Origin: CAVQUE01 sp046290435
GTDB lineage: Bacteria > Actinomycetota > Acidimicrobiia > Acidimicrobiales > UBA8592
Assembly: GCA_046290435.1 (NCBI GenBank)
Contig: JBKAGO010000047.1
Span: 1 to 64,000, forward strand
Direction of reading: 5' to 3'
DNA: 64,000 nucleotides
Part shown: piece after piece, positions 42,749 to 50,577 of the stretch
Layout: the number at the start of each line of letters is the position of its first letter
How positions within the stretch are numbered: position 1 is the stretch's first letter
Notes under the pieces: generated by a model
The model's input: the letters and a program-made list of their open reading frames with translations, nothing else
What the model was told of the DNA's origin: nothing
Databases searched by the model: none
Program-made: the position numbers and the translations under genes

Positions 42749-44103
42749 GACACGGCGGTGTCAGCCACCCACGTGCCGTGGGCTCCGTAGGGCACCCGCT
42801 GGGGCAGGTGCACCGTGGCCACCGGCGGCGCGGTGAAGTCCTGTGCGTCGACGACGATGAGGCGGCTCTCGTCCGATGCCGTGTCGTGGGTGAGGGTGAC
42901 GATCCAGCCCTCGTCCTCGCCGGCGTCGGGCGACGCCGGGGCGAACACGGGCTCGGCGCCACGGACCCCGTCGCCGAGGTGATGCTCCCAGCACTGGCCC
43001 GAGCGCAGGTCGTACTTCCACAGCGCCGAGCCGTAGACGGGTTCCTCGGCGTTGCCCTCGCCGGCCATGGCCATCAGGTAGCCGTAGCGGGCGTCGAGGC
43101 CGACCATGCGGTCGTCGACGCGACCGAAGTCGCCGGGGCGGTCGTCGATCTGCTCTTCGGTGACGGTGCCGGCGGTGAGATCGATGGTCCAGCGCCACAG
43201 GCGACCGACCTCGGCGTAGTCGTCGTTGCTGGTGCCGAACGCCTCGGGCTGGCGCGACACGTGCAACACGATGCGGTCGTCGCCCTCCTCGTGGGCGTTG
43301 ACGGGATGGAACACGTAGCAGGGGTCGATCTCGAACCAGCGGACGTCGGCGTTGGTCGCATCCTCACGAGGCATGACACCCAGGCGGGCGCCGGCATCAC
43401 GGTTGAATACGAACGGGAAGCCGCTCTCGAGCGCCCCGAGGTCGAAGCACACCGGCAGGTCCATGAAGATGGCGTGGTTCCGAGTGACGTTGAAGTCGTG
43501 CATCATCACCATGTTGGGGATGTCGATGCCCTCGAGCTGCTTCAGCTCGCCGTCGGCGCCGATGCGGATGTAGTGCAGGTACGGCGGCTCCATGCCCAGG
43601 TAGCTGAACGCCAGGAGGTCGCCTGACTCGGCGCAGATCTTCGGGTGGGCGGTCATCGACGTGGTCAGCTTGCCGCCCCAGTTCTGGACACCCAGCGTGT
43701 TGAGCTCGTTGTCGATGCGCCAGGGCCAGTGGCCCTCCTCGAGGCAGAGGATCTGCCCGTTATGCACGTGCACCGACGTGTTGGCCGTTCCCCGCGACAG
43801 GTCGCCCATCGAGGCCATCGGGTCGCCACCGACGGGATCGGTGATGTTGGGCGTCTGCACGAACCGGTTGCGGTACCACTCGGCCTTGCCTCCCGACAGG
43901 CGGACACCGTGGACCATGCCGTCGCCGAAGAACCAGTGGTCCGATCGCCCCGACGCCGGGTTCGGGCCGGTGCGGATGTAGGTGCCGTCGAGCACGTCGG
44001 GGATGGTGCCATCGACACGCAGGTCGGTGGCGGTGACCTCGTCGAGCACGGGTGCCCAGTTGCCCCGCAGGTGCCACGGCAGGTCGGTCTCGGTCGCAGT
44101 CAT
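42745..44103 (-). CDS. Carotenoid oxygenase (carotenoid/stilbene cleavage dioxygenase family)
   Basis: Seven-bladed-propeller enzyme of 452 residues. The four iron-binding His positions are visible in TAHPK, MMHDFN, YVFHPVNAHEEGD and the C-terminal YGAHGTW. It also has GTYIRTGPNPASG and HWFFGDGMVHGVRL, the family N-terminus. It cleaves a C=C bond of a carotenoid, apocarotenoid, stilbene or lignin-type compound. ATG at 44103 is preceded by GAGGGGGAATCAC. A 31-bp inverted repeat lies in the leader. No carotenoid biosynthesis genes are in the window. Confidence 0.93.
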   Translation of the reverse strand: MTATETDLPWHLRGNWAPVLDEVTATDLRVDGTIPDVLDGTYIRTGPNPASGRSDHWFFGDGMVHGVRLSGGKAEWYRNRFVQTPNITDPVGGDPMASMGDLSRGTANTSVHVHNGQILCLEEGHWPWRIDNELNTLGVQNWGGKLTTSMTAHPKICAESGDLLAFSYLGMEPPYLHYIRIGADGELKQLEGIDIPNMVMMHDFNVTRNHAIFMDLPVCFDLGALESGFPFVFNRDAGARLGVMPREDATNADVRWFEIDPCYVFHPVNAHEEGDDRIVLHVSRQPEAFGTSNDDYAEVGRLWRWTIDLTAGTVTEEQIDDRPGDFGRVDDRMVGLDARYGYLMAMAGEGNAEEPVYGSALWKYDLRSGQCWEHHLGDGVRGAEPVFAPASPDAGEDEGWIVTLTHDTASDESRLIVVDAQDFTAPPVATVHLPQRVPYGAHGTWVADTAVS

Positions 44104-44115
44104 GTGATTCCCCCT

Positions 44116-44146
44116 CGGATCGTGGGAGAGATTCTCGCACGATCCG
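44116..44146. promoter_or_regulatory. Inverted repeat in the carotenoid oxygenase leader
   Basis: Arms CGGATCGTG (44116-44124) and CACGATCCG (44138-44146) pair perfectly around 13 bases. It begins 12 bases before the ATG and adjoins the ribosome site. It could be an operator for the divergent pair or a leader hairpin affecting translation. Confidence 0.35.
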
Positions 44147-44224
44147 GACGTCTCGGGCAGGCGAGGCGCCGGTACCCGGGGCGGGCCGCTGCGTCGACGA
44201 ATAGTGCTCACCTACGCTGCGGCG

Positions 44225-44986
44225 ATGGAACTACGACTCGACGGAAAGACGGCGCTGGTCACCGGGGGCTCGAAGGGCATCGGCAAGGCGATCGCCGCAG
44301 TGTTCACCGAGGCCGGCGCCAGGGTGATGATCACCAGCCGCAAGGCAGATGCGCTGGAGGCAGCGGCCGACGAGATCGGCGGCGACTGCATGTGGGAGGC
44401 GGGCAATGCGGGTTCGCCCGACGACGCCGAGCGCATCGTCGATGCATGCATCGAGCGCCTGGGCGGGCTCGACATCCTGGTCAACAACGCCGCCACGAAC
44501 CCCTACGCGGGGCCGACGATCGACATCGACCTGGCCCGCTGGGAGAAGACGCTGTCGGTCAACCTGACCGGGCCGCTGGTGTGGACCCAGCTCGCGTGGC
44601 GCAAGGCGATGGCCGAACGGGGTGGCGTCGTGGTCAACATCTCGTCGGTGGGCGGGCTGACGACGAGCCCGGTTCTCGGGCCGTACGACATCACCAAGGC
44701 GGCGCTCATCCACATGACCCAGCAACTGGCCGCCGAGCTGGGCCCGAAGGTTCGGGTCAACGCACTGTGCCCGGGGCTGGTGAAGACCGACTTCGCCAAG
44801 ATGCTGTGGGAGGGCGACCGCGGCGACCAGGTGGCGCAGATGTACCCGCTGAAGCGCCTGGGCGAGGTGGGCGACATCGCCGCGGCGGCGCTGTACCTGG
44901 CTGCTGACAGCGGCTCGTGGATAACGGGGCAGACCATCGTCCTCGACGGCGGGGGCCTGGTGGGTTTCGAGAACCTGAAGGGCTGA
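44225..44986 (+). CDS. SDR-family oxidoreductase
   Basis: Classical SDR of 253 residues. Cofactor loop TGGSKGIG (13-20), NNAATNPYAG, Ser in NISSVGG and catalytic YDITK. C-terminal GQTIVLDGGGLVG. This fits 3-ketoacyl reductase or secondary-alcohol dehydrogenase types. ATG at 44225 is chosen over an upstream GTG because MELRLDGKTALVTGG is the usual family start. Divergent from the carotenoid oxygenase, so it might reduce or oxidise its aldehyde or ketone product. Confidence 0.92.
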   Translation: MELRLDGKTALVTGGSKGIGKAIAAVFTEAGARVMITSRKADALEAAADEIGGDCMWEAGNAGSPDDAERIVDACIERLGGLDILVNNAATNPYAGPTIDIDLARWEKTLSVNLTGPLVWTQLAWRKAMAERGGVVVNISSVGGLTTSPVLGPYDITKAALIHMTQQLAAELGPKVRVNALCPGLVKTDFAKMLWEGDRGDQVAQMYPLKRLGEVGDIAAAALYLAADSGSWITGQTIVLDGGGLVGFENLKG

Positions 44987-45016
44987 GGCGCCGGCCTCGG
45001 AGAGGTCAATCGTTCC

Positions 45017-45118
45017 GGCGCCGAAACACGTCGCCCTGGCAACCAGTTTCGGCGCCAGAACCCATGGCCAACCGAACCGGCGCCGAAACACGTCGCCCTG
45101 GCAACCAGTTTCGGCGCC
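45017..45118. repeat. GGCGCC 40-bp hairpin elements, copies 2 and 3 in tandem
   Basis: Copy 2 is 45017-45056 and copy 3 is 45079-45118. They are separated by 22 bases (AGAACCCATGGCCAACCGAA plus CC), giving a 62-bp period. Lies between the SDR and nitroreductase genes on the same strand. Confidence 0.92.
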
Positions 45119-45208
45119 AGAACCGATGGCCTCGCCCGGCCCGCAGCAGGGATACTGGCGGGGCCCGCCAGACCGACCGACCTCACCGACGAAGGAGCGC
45201 AGCGACCG

Positions 45209-45985
45209 ATGGCCGATCCGACAGGACCCCAGCGAGCCGAGGCGACCCAGCTGTCGCGACCTGCCGGCTTCGAACCTCCGATCGGCGCCGACGCTCCCGT
45301 CATGGACGTCATGGCCACGATGCGAGCGATGCGTCGCCTGAAGCCCGATCCGGTCGACCCCGACCTGCTGCGCGAGATCGTGCAGGCCGCCACGTGGGCG
45401 CCCAGCGGATCCGACGCACAGCAGTACGGCTTCGTCGTGGTCACCGACCGCGAACCCATGGCCGAGCTGGCCGAGCTCTGGCGCAGCTGTGTCGAGACCT
45501 ACCAGCTGATGGCCGGCACGGTCGTGCCCGACTTCGACGACGACCGCCACGCCCGCATGGCCGAGGCACTCCGCTACCAGGCCGACCACTTCGCCGACAC
45601 TCCGGCCCTGATCGCCGCGTGCTACCAGCGGTCGACGCCGAGCGCCGGCGCGCTGCTCGACAAGCGCACCCGCGATCTCGTCAAGGCGCTCGGGCCCAGG
45701 GGCATGGCCGACCTGGCCGGCGGGCTGCGGGTCAGCGCCAACCTCGGCGAGGCGTCGAGCATCTATCCGGCAGTGCAGAACCTGCTGCTGGCCGCCCGGG
45801 CACATGGACTCGCCGCGACGATGACCATCTGGCACATGTTCAGGGAGAAGGACTTCCGCCGAGTCCTCGGACTCCCGAAGGACATGGGCCTGTATGCGCT
45901 GGTGCCGATCGGTTGGCCGGAAGGCAACTTCGGTCCGGTCCGCCGACGCCCCGTCGACGAGGTCCTCCACTGGCAGAAGTGGTGA
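45209..45985 (+). CDS. Nitroreductase-family FMN protein
   Basis: Protein of 258 residues with family segments MDVMATMRAMRRLKPDPVDPDLLREIVQAATWAPSGSDAQQYGFVVV (FMN phosphate and isoalloxazine contacts) and SSIYPAVQNLLLAARAHGLAATMTIWH near the C-terminus. It probably reduces nitro, quinone or enone compounds, or uses F420/NAD(P)H in dehydrohalogenation-type reactions. GAAGGAGCGC lies ahead of the ATG at 45209. Preceded by two GGCGCC hairpins and followed by three more. Confidence 0.9.
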   Translation: MADPTGPQRAEATQLSRPAGFEPPIGADAPVMDVMATMRAMRRLKPDPVDPDLLREIVQAATWAPSGSDAQQYGFVVVTDREPMAELAELWRSCVETYQLMAGTVVPDFDDDRHARMAEALRYQADHFADTPALIAACYQRSTPSAGALLDKRTRDLVKALGPRGMADLAGGLRVSANLGEASSIYPAVQNLLLAARAHGLAATMTIWHMFREKDFRRVLGLPKDMGLYALVPIGWPEGNFGPVRRRPVDEVLHWQKW

Positions 45986-46315
45986 CTCGCCTCTGCAGCT
46001 GAGAGCACCCGACGGCGAAGCCGGGCGGCGGCCAGCACCCTCGGCCATGCAACTGGCGCCGAAACTTGTCGCCCTGGCAACGATTCTCGGCGCCAGAACC
46101 AACGGCCGTCCCACCTGGCGCCGAAACTTGTCGCCCTGGCAACGATTCTCGGCGCCAGAACCAACGGCCGTCCCACCTGGCGCCGAAACAAGCCGCTCTG
46201 GCAACGATTTTCGGCGCCGGAACCAATGGCGCTGCGCCCTCGACCGAGCGCTCTCCCGTGATCGGGCTCGCTCCGTCGCCGAGCCAGATCCACCCGCCGA
46301 CTGCGGCTGCGTTGC
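45986..46315. other. 330-bp interval between convergent genes filled by hairpins
   Basis: About half is the three-copy GGCGCC array (46055-46218). The remainder, about 70 bases before and 97 after, shows no gene-like frame. Confidence 0.7.
46055..46218. repeat. GGCGCC 40-bp hairpin elements, copies 4-6 in tandem
   Basis: Copies at 46055-46094, 46117-46156 and 46179-46218 have an exact 62-bp period. The two 22-base spacers are identical (AGAACCAACGGCCGTCCCAC plus CT). Identical spacers rule out a CRISPR array and point to tandem duplication. Lies between convergent genes. Confidence 0.93.
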
Positions 46316-47707
46316 TCAGCTCGGCGGCGCGACCAGGGGCCACGGGGTCGTCTGCTCGACGACGCGTGCCAGGTCGAACAACATCCGGTCCTCGTGTTGG
46401 CGGGCCATCAGCTGCATGCCCACCGGGAGGCCGTCGACCAGCCCGACCGGCACCGACACCGCCGGGTTACCCGAGATGTTCGCCGGGATCGTGAGCGCCC
46501 CGTTGTTGCCGGCGGGCACCTTCTCGCCGGCGACCCGGGTGTTGACTTCGACCCAGGCCGGGAATGCGACGTCGGGGTTCGACGCGCAGATGACCACATC
46601 GACCTGCGAGAACAGCGCCGCCATGCGTTCGTTGGCGGCAGTGCGGGTGGCCTCGACCCGAGCTGCAGTGCGCATGTCGAAGCGCTCGAGACCGAGCTTG
46701 ATCCCATGCGCCATGGCCTTGGTCATGAGCGGCTCGCAGTCGGGCCAGCGGTCGCCGAGCTCGTTGCACAGGCTGACCTGGTTGGCGACGGCCCACTCCC
46801 AATCGATGGGCGGCAGGTTCACATCGACGTCGACCAGGTGGAGTCCGGCGTCCGCGACCAGCTGCATGCCGGCCTCGATGATCCGTTCGACCACGGCGGG
46901 TGCGACCACGGCCGACCCGAGCGTCGGGGCGATCACCGCCCGCTTGCCCTTCAGATCGGTCGATCCGAGGCCTTCCTCCCAGCCGAGGGCTTCTCGGGGA
47001 AGGCTGTAGGGGTCGGTGGCGTCGAACCCGGCGCAGACGTCGTAGTAGCGGGCGGCGTCGCGCACCGAGCGGGCGAGGCAGCCCGACACGACCGTCATCG
47101 GGGCGATCGCCGTGTGCGGTCCCCGGGGGATGCGGCCGGCGGTGCCCTTCATGCCGAGCAATCCGCAGAACCCGGCCGGGATGCGGATCGAGCCGCCGCC
47201 ATCGCCGCCGGTGGCGATGGGCACCATCGCTCCCGCCACCGCGGCGGCGCTGCCGGCGGATGAGCCGCCGGTCGTGGCCTCGGGGTTCCACGGGTTCCCG
47301 GTGATGCCGTTGAGCTTGGTGTTGCCGACGTTGAGTCCGCCGAACTCGCTGGCGGTGGTGAGCCCGACGAGGATCGCTCCGGCGGCCTTGAGGCGGGCGA
47401 TGGACGTGCGGTCGTGTGTGGCGATCCGGTCGGCGAACACGAGCGATGCCGCGGTGTCGGGCCATCCCTCGACCTGATCGAGCTCCTTCACGCCGATGGG
47501 CACACCACCGAGCGGGAGCGAGACGTCGACGGCGGCGGCCCGCTCGAGGGCGCCCTCTGCGTCGACGAACGACCAGGCGTTGAGCTCCGACGCCTCGATG
47601 GCGGCAAGGGTCGCTTCGACCTCGGCCACCGGCGAGTGGTCGCCCGCGCGGTAGGCGTCGACGAGCGACACGACGTCGCCGGTCCAGGTCTGTCGAGTGT
47701 GCGCCAC
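46316..47707 (-). CDS. Amidase signature family protein
   Basis: Amidase of 463 residues with a complete Ser-cisSer-Lys triad: Lys74 in IGVKELDQVEG, the cis-Ser in TGGSSAGSAAAV (149-150) and nucleophile Ser173 in GGDGGGSIRIPAG. It hydrolyses a small amide or ester; which one is unknown. GTG at 47707 has AGGGGGAACTGG in front; the longer open frame upstream passes through a GGCGCC hairpin. Converges on the nitroreductase gene. Confidence 0.92.
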   Translation of the reverse strand: MAHTRQTWTGDVVSLVDAYRAGDHSPVAEVEATLAAIEASELNAWSFVDAEGALERAAAVDVSLPLGGVPIGVKELDQVEGWPDTAASLVFADRIATHDRTSIARLKAAGAILVGLTTASEFGGLNVGNTKLNGITGNPWNPEATTGGSSAGSAAAVAGAMVPIATGGDGGGSIRIPAGFCGLLGMKGTAGRIPRGPHTAIAPMTVVSGCLARSVRDAARYYDVCAGFDATDPYSLPREALGWEEGLGSTDLKGKRAVIAPTLGSAVVAPAVVERIIEAGMQLVADAGLHLVDVDVNLPPIDWEWAVANQVSLCNELGDRWPDCEPLMTKAMAHGIKLGLERFDMRTAARVEATRTAANERMAALFSQVDVVICASNPDVAFPAWVEVNTRVAGEKVPAGNNGALTIPANISGNPAVSVPVGLVDGLPVGMQLMARQHEDRMLFDLARVVEQTTPWPLVAPPS

Positions 47708-48020
47708 TAGCCAGTTCCCCCTTCGGAGTGCGTTCGCCGGCGAGCGTAGGCGACTCGACGAGGCTGCCGCCGGGGCGCCCCACGCCCGATGGCCCCCAGC
47801 CCGAAGGGCACGGTCTCGCGGCATGTCGCCGCCCAGGCCGACTCCACACCAGCGTCCATTTCTCTGGCGCCGAAAGTCGTTGCCCCAGCAACGGTTTTCG
47901 GCGCCAGAACCAGTGGATCCTCGGGCACCAAGACAGGGCTGCCGCGAGATGGCTTCGAGTGCGTCGATCCGCTGGCCGTGCAGCTCGCCGTCTCGGCGCG
48001 AGGGCTGGCATGCTCGCCCG
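47708..48020. other. 313-bp divergent intergenic region
   Basis: Lies between the amidase (-) and SRPBCC (+) genes. It contains one GGCGCC hairpin (47866-47905). No convincing promoter or operator was recognised. Confidence 0.5.
47866..47905. repeat. GGCGCC 40-bp hairpin element, copy 7
   Basis: GGCGCCGAAAGTCGTTGCCC then CAGCAACGGTTTTCGGCGCC. Here the inner part pairs better than in other copies (CGTTGC with GCAACG). It lies in a divergent intergenic region, where it cannot terminate either neighbour. Confidence 0.9.
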
Positions 48021-48578
48021 ATGGCGATCCCGTTCGAGACCTGGGGTGCGCATCCCCACGAGATCGACGCCGCCATGCCCGGCGACGATCTCATCGACGA
48101 CCCGGCGATGTCGGCCACCCGCGCCATCGACCTCGACCGCCCACCCGCCGAGGCGTTCGGTTGGCTGACCCAGATGGGGTTCGGGCGAGCGGGGTGGTAC
48201 AGCTACGACCTGATCGACAACCTCGGTCGGCGCAGCGCCCGCCGCATCCACCCCGAGTGGCAGGTGACCCGAGCCGGCGACTCGGTGCCCGGCGGGCCGG
48301 TCGACTTCACCGCTGCCATCGTCGATCCGCCGCACGCGTTCGTCCTGTCGTTGCTGGGGCAGCGCCTCGCCGGTCACCGGATCGACTTCACACTCGCCTA
48401 TGTGCTGTCGCCCATGGCGTCTACCACGGGAGAGCCATCGGGCTCGCGTCTGGTCTGTCGAGCTCGGGCGAAGATCCACGGACCCGCGGGACGTCTCGTC
48501 GTTCCCGCGTTGTGCTTGGGCGACGGGATCATGGTTCGCCGACAGCTGCTGGGTATCCGGGAGCGCTGCGCAGGCTGA
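48021..48578 (+). CDS. SRPBCC-superfamily protein
   Basis: Protein of 185 residues resembling polyketide-cyclase/START-like ligand-binding proteins: ATRAIDLDRPPAEAFGWLTQMGFGRAGWYSYDLIDNLGRRSARRIHPEWQ, then PPHAFVLSLLGQRL. This group is often annotated as SRPBCC family with unknown ligand. ATG at 48021 is the first start after the palindrome. No catalytic motif visible. Same strand as the DUF3445 gene, 127 bp apart. Confidence 0.75.
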   Translation: MAIPFETWGAHPHEIDAAMPGDDLIDDPAMSATRAIDLDRPPAEAFGWLTQMGFGRAGWYSYDLIDNLGRRSARRIHPEWQVTRAGDSVPGGPVDFTAAIVDPPHAFVLSLLGQRLAGHRIDFTLAYVLSPMASTTGEPSGSRLVCRARAKIHGPAGRLVVPALCLGDGIMVRRQLLGIRERCAG

Positions 48579-48705
48579 ATCGCCGAACTCCTATGTGCGG
48601 TCTCGGTCGCCGGGGACTCAGGTCGTTGCAGCCCTCGGCGTCACCGACACCGCCGAGCGAGCAGCGTGTTGCGCCCGCATCTTCTCGTCGTGGCACGATG
48701 CGTCG

Positions 48706-49716
48706 ATGACGGCCGACGATTCCTGGTTCGACGAGATCGACCTGGACCCCCAGAGGTCCTCCCTGGCGATGGGGACACGGGCGCTCGGTGACCGACCATG
48801 GCTGGTCACGGACGACTGCCGCGGCGAGGAGCTCGCCCTGAAGGCCAGTCTGTGCGCCGAACGCCACGCTGAAGTGTTCGCCGCCCTCGACGACACCGAG
48901 ACCGCCGGCGCGACGGTGGAGGCGATGGTGCAGCTGGCGCTCGTCGAGGCAGGCGTCCCGACCGCCCCCACAGCTACCCACCGCCCCGCTGCGGCGCCTA
49001 CCGAACCGGCGAAATCTGGAGGTCTGGGTCGTGCAGAGGGACCCAGATCTCCAGATTTCACAACTACAGACCAGGCATGGGGCGGCACGTCGGCGAGCGT
49101 CGGCAGGGACGACGAGCTCCACCCGCTCGACCGGGCGGGCCGGTCGACCCAGGAGGATCTGTGCCTGCTGCGTCGACGCGACGACGGCTGGTACCTCGAG
49201 GCGGCGTCGCTGTGCTTTCCGTCGCGTTGGCGTCTGGCCGACAAGATCGGGCGCCACATCACCGAGGTCCATGGTCCCGTGCACGGCTACGCCGAGCACC
49301 TGGCGTCGAAGATCGACTTGCTGTTCGACCGGCTGACCGACCGACCCGTCTGGCGGCGCAATTGGTTCCTGTACGCCGACCCGGCGCTCTTCCAACCGTC
49401 GTCGCCCGTCGACGGAGACCCGATCATCGAGGCCGCACGGGTCCTCGAGGACGTGGTCGTACGGAGCGAACGTCAGACGCTGCGGCGCCTCCCCGACGAC
49501 GACTGCGGTGGCCGCTGGGTGCTGTTCACGATCCGGGTGCAGCAGGCACCGCTGGCTGCGTTCTGCGGCGATGTCACGGACGGCGGCGATCGACGCCTCG
49601 ACGCCCTCGACCGCTATCTCGACGGCGCCGACCCGGGGTCGCTGGAGCATCGTGGGTTGACGCCGGGCCAGGTCGCCGAGATCCGAACGGCGTTGGCGGT
49701 GGCGTCGTCGCCCTGA
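48706..49716 (+). CDS. DUF3445 protein, heme-dependent oxidative N-demethylase-like
   Basis: Protein of 336 residues. The conserved blocks SLCFPSRWRLADKIGRHITEVHGPVHGY, the ASKIDLLFDRL helix, PVWRRNWFLYADPALF and SERQTLRRLPDD...VLFTIRVQQAPL match DUF3445, whose characterised members are heme-dependent oxidative N-demethylases of secondary amines. Residues near 102-118 come from a 49-bp palindrome (49011-49059) read in frame (SGGLGRAEGPRSPDF). This extends a Pro/Ala-rich linker that is not part of the conserved fold. ATG at 48706. Confidence 0.82.
   Translation: MTADDSWFDEIDLDPQRSSLAMGTRALGDRPWLVTDDCRGEELALKASLCAERHAEVFAALDDTETAGATVEAMVQLALVEAGVPTAPTATHRPAAAPTEPAKSGGLGRAEGPRSPDFTTTDQAWGGTSASVGRDDELHPLDRAGRSTQEDLCLLRRRDDGWYLEAASLCFPSRWRLADKIGRHITEVHGPVHGYAEHLASKIDLLFDRLTDRPVWRRNWFLYADPALFQPSSPVDGDPIIEAARVLEDVVVRSERQTLRRLPDDDCGGRWVLFTIRVQQAPLAAFCGDVTDGGDRRLDALDRYLDGADPGSLEHRGLTPGQVAEIRTALAVASSP
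49011..49059 (+). repeat. Palindromic element inside the DUF3445 coding sequence
   Basis: 20-bp arms GAAATCTGGAGGTCTGGGTC (49011-49030) and its complement (49040-49059) with one mismatch and a 9-base loop. It starts with the same GAAATCTGG as the palindromes at 24293 and 30187 but then differs. It leaves the reading frame open and lies in a low-complexity linker, as expected for an insertion tolerated by the protein. Confidence 0.85.
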
Positions 49717-49771
49717 TCGACGCCGCACCGGTATCGACCGACGTCGGCGCTGCCTTTCGAGGCAAACAACC

Positions 49772-49811
49772 GGCGCCAAAAATCGTCACCAGAGCAACAA
49801 GTTTCGGCGCC
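49772..49811. repeat. GGCGCC 40-bp hairpin element, copy 8 (diverged)
   Basis: GGCGCCAAAAATCGTCACCA then GAGCAACAAGTTTCGGCGCC. The ends, total length and central GTC...CAAC are kept, but the stem has several mismatches, so it is an older copy. Lies between convergent genes. Confidence 0.85.
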
Positions 49812-49853
49812 AGAAACCCATGGCCTCCCGGGCGGCTGCCCCCGTTTCGCTGG

Positions 49854-50459
49854 TCAGCGCTGGATGAAGCCGTCGAACAGCAGGTCGACGGCGCCGTCGA
49901 CACGGGTGACGATGTCGGGCGGGGTCTGACCGAGCTTCTCGGCGATCATCGCCATCTTGGGATCGAGGACCACCAGGCCGTGCATCGTCGCCCAACACGT
50001 CGTGGCGGCGGTCTCGATGTCGAGCTCGGGGTTGCAGGCGTCGCGGATCGCCTCGACAGCCTCGATCAGCTGCGCGAACGCCCGGAATCCCTCGGTTGCG
50101 AGGCCGGGGTCGTCCGGGTCGTGGATCGACGTGTCGATCATCACCGCGTAGTGCCCGGGATACGTCATGGCGGTGGCGACGTAGGCCCGGCCGCAGGCAC
50201 GCAGCCGCTGCCGCACGTCGGTGCTGCTCGCCGCCGCTGCGGCCAACGCATCGGCGAGTGCGGTGAACCCCTCCACGGCCACGGCAGTGAGTAGCCCGCG
50301 GGAGTCGCCGAAGTGGTGCGCGGGTGCGGCGTGGGAAACACCGGCACGCCGGGCGACCTCGCGCAGGCTGAATCCTCGGGGGCCCCGTTCGGCGACGAGT
50401 TCGGCCGTCGCGGCGCGCAGCGTGCTCGGCAGATCGCCGTGGTGGTAGTGGTCCGTCAT
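49854..50459 (-). CDS. TetR-family regulator of the divergent MMPL exporter
   Basis: Repressor-type protein of 201 residues: N-terminal HHGDLPSTLRAATAELVAERGPRGFSLREVARRAGVSHAAPAHHF is a clear TetR helix-turn-helix with the TetR_C_33-like start seen in drug-efflux regulators. It is transcribed away from the MMPL gene. The shared 118-bp region holds two overlapping promoters with an inverted repeat AAGATG...CATCTT between them. Control of both genes by this protein is a strong inference. Confidence 0.92.
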   Translation of the reverse strand: MTDHYHHGDLPSTLRAATAELVAERGPRGFSLREVARRAGVSHAAPAHHFGDSRGLLTAVAVEGFTALADALAAAAASSTDVRQRLRACGRAYVATAMTYPGHYAVMIDTSIHDPDDPGLATEGFRAFAQLIEAVEAIRDACNPELDIETAATTCWATMHGLVVLDPKMAMIAEKLGQTPPDIVTRVDGAVDLLFDGFIQR

Positions 50460-50507
50460 GGCGAGGCTCCTGTGCCGCTGGTGAGGCGCGAGTCACAGTC
50501 TGGGTAC

Positions 50508-50555
50508 TTGACAGTGGCAAGATGGATCTTTACGTTGTCATCTTACCAGCGTCAA
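50508..50555. promoter_or_regulatory. Overlapping divergent promoters with TetR operator
   Basis: Plus strand: -35 TTGACA (50508-50513), 17-base spacer, -10 TACGTT (50531-50536), toward the MMPL gene. Minus strand: -35 TTGACG (50555-50550), 17-base spacer, -10 TAAAGA (50532-50527), toward the TetR gene. The two -10 boxes overlap. Inverted repeat AAGATG (50519-50524) / CATCTT (50539-50544) spans both, so one bound repressor could block both promoters. Confidence 0.65.
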
Positions 50556-50577
50556 GCCCTCCAGGACCGAACCACCG

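Noticed and set aside
46055..46218. Evenly spaced palindromic repeats as a CRISPR array
   Set aside because: The spacers are identical in the triple array, only three units exist, the repeat is a full palindrome and no cas genes are in the window.
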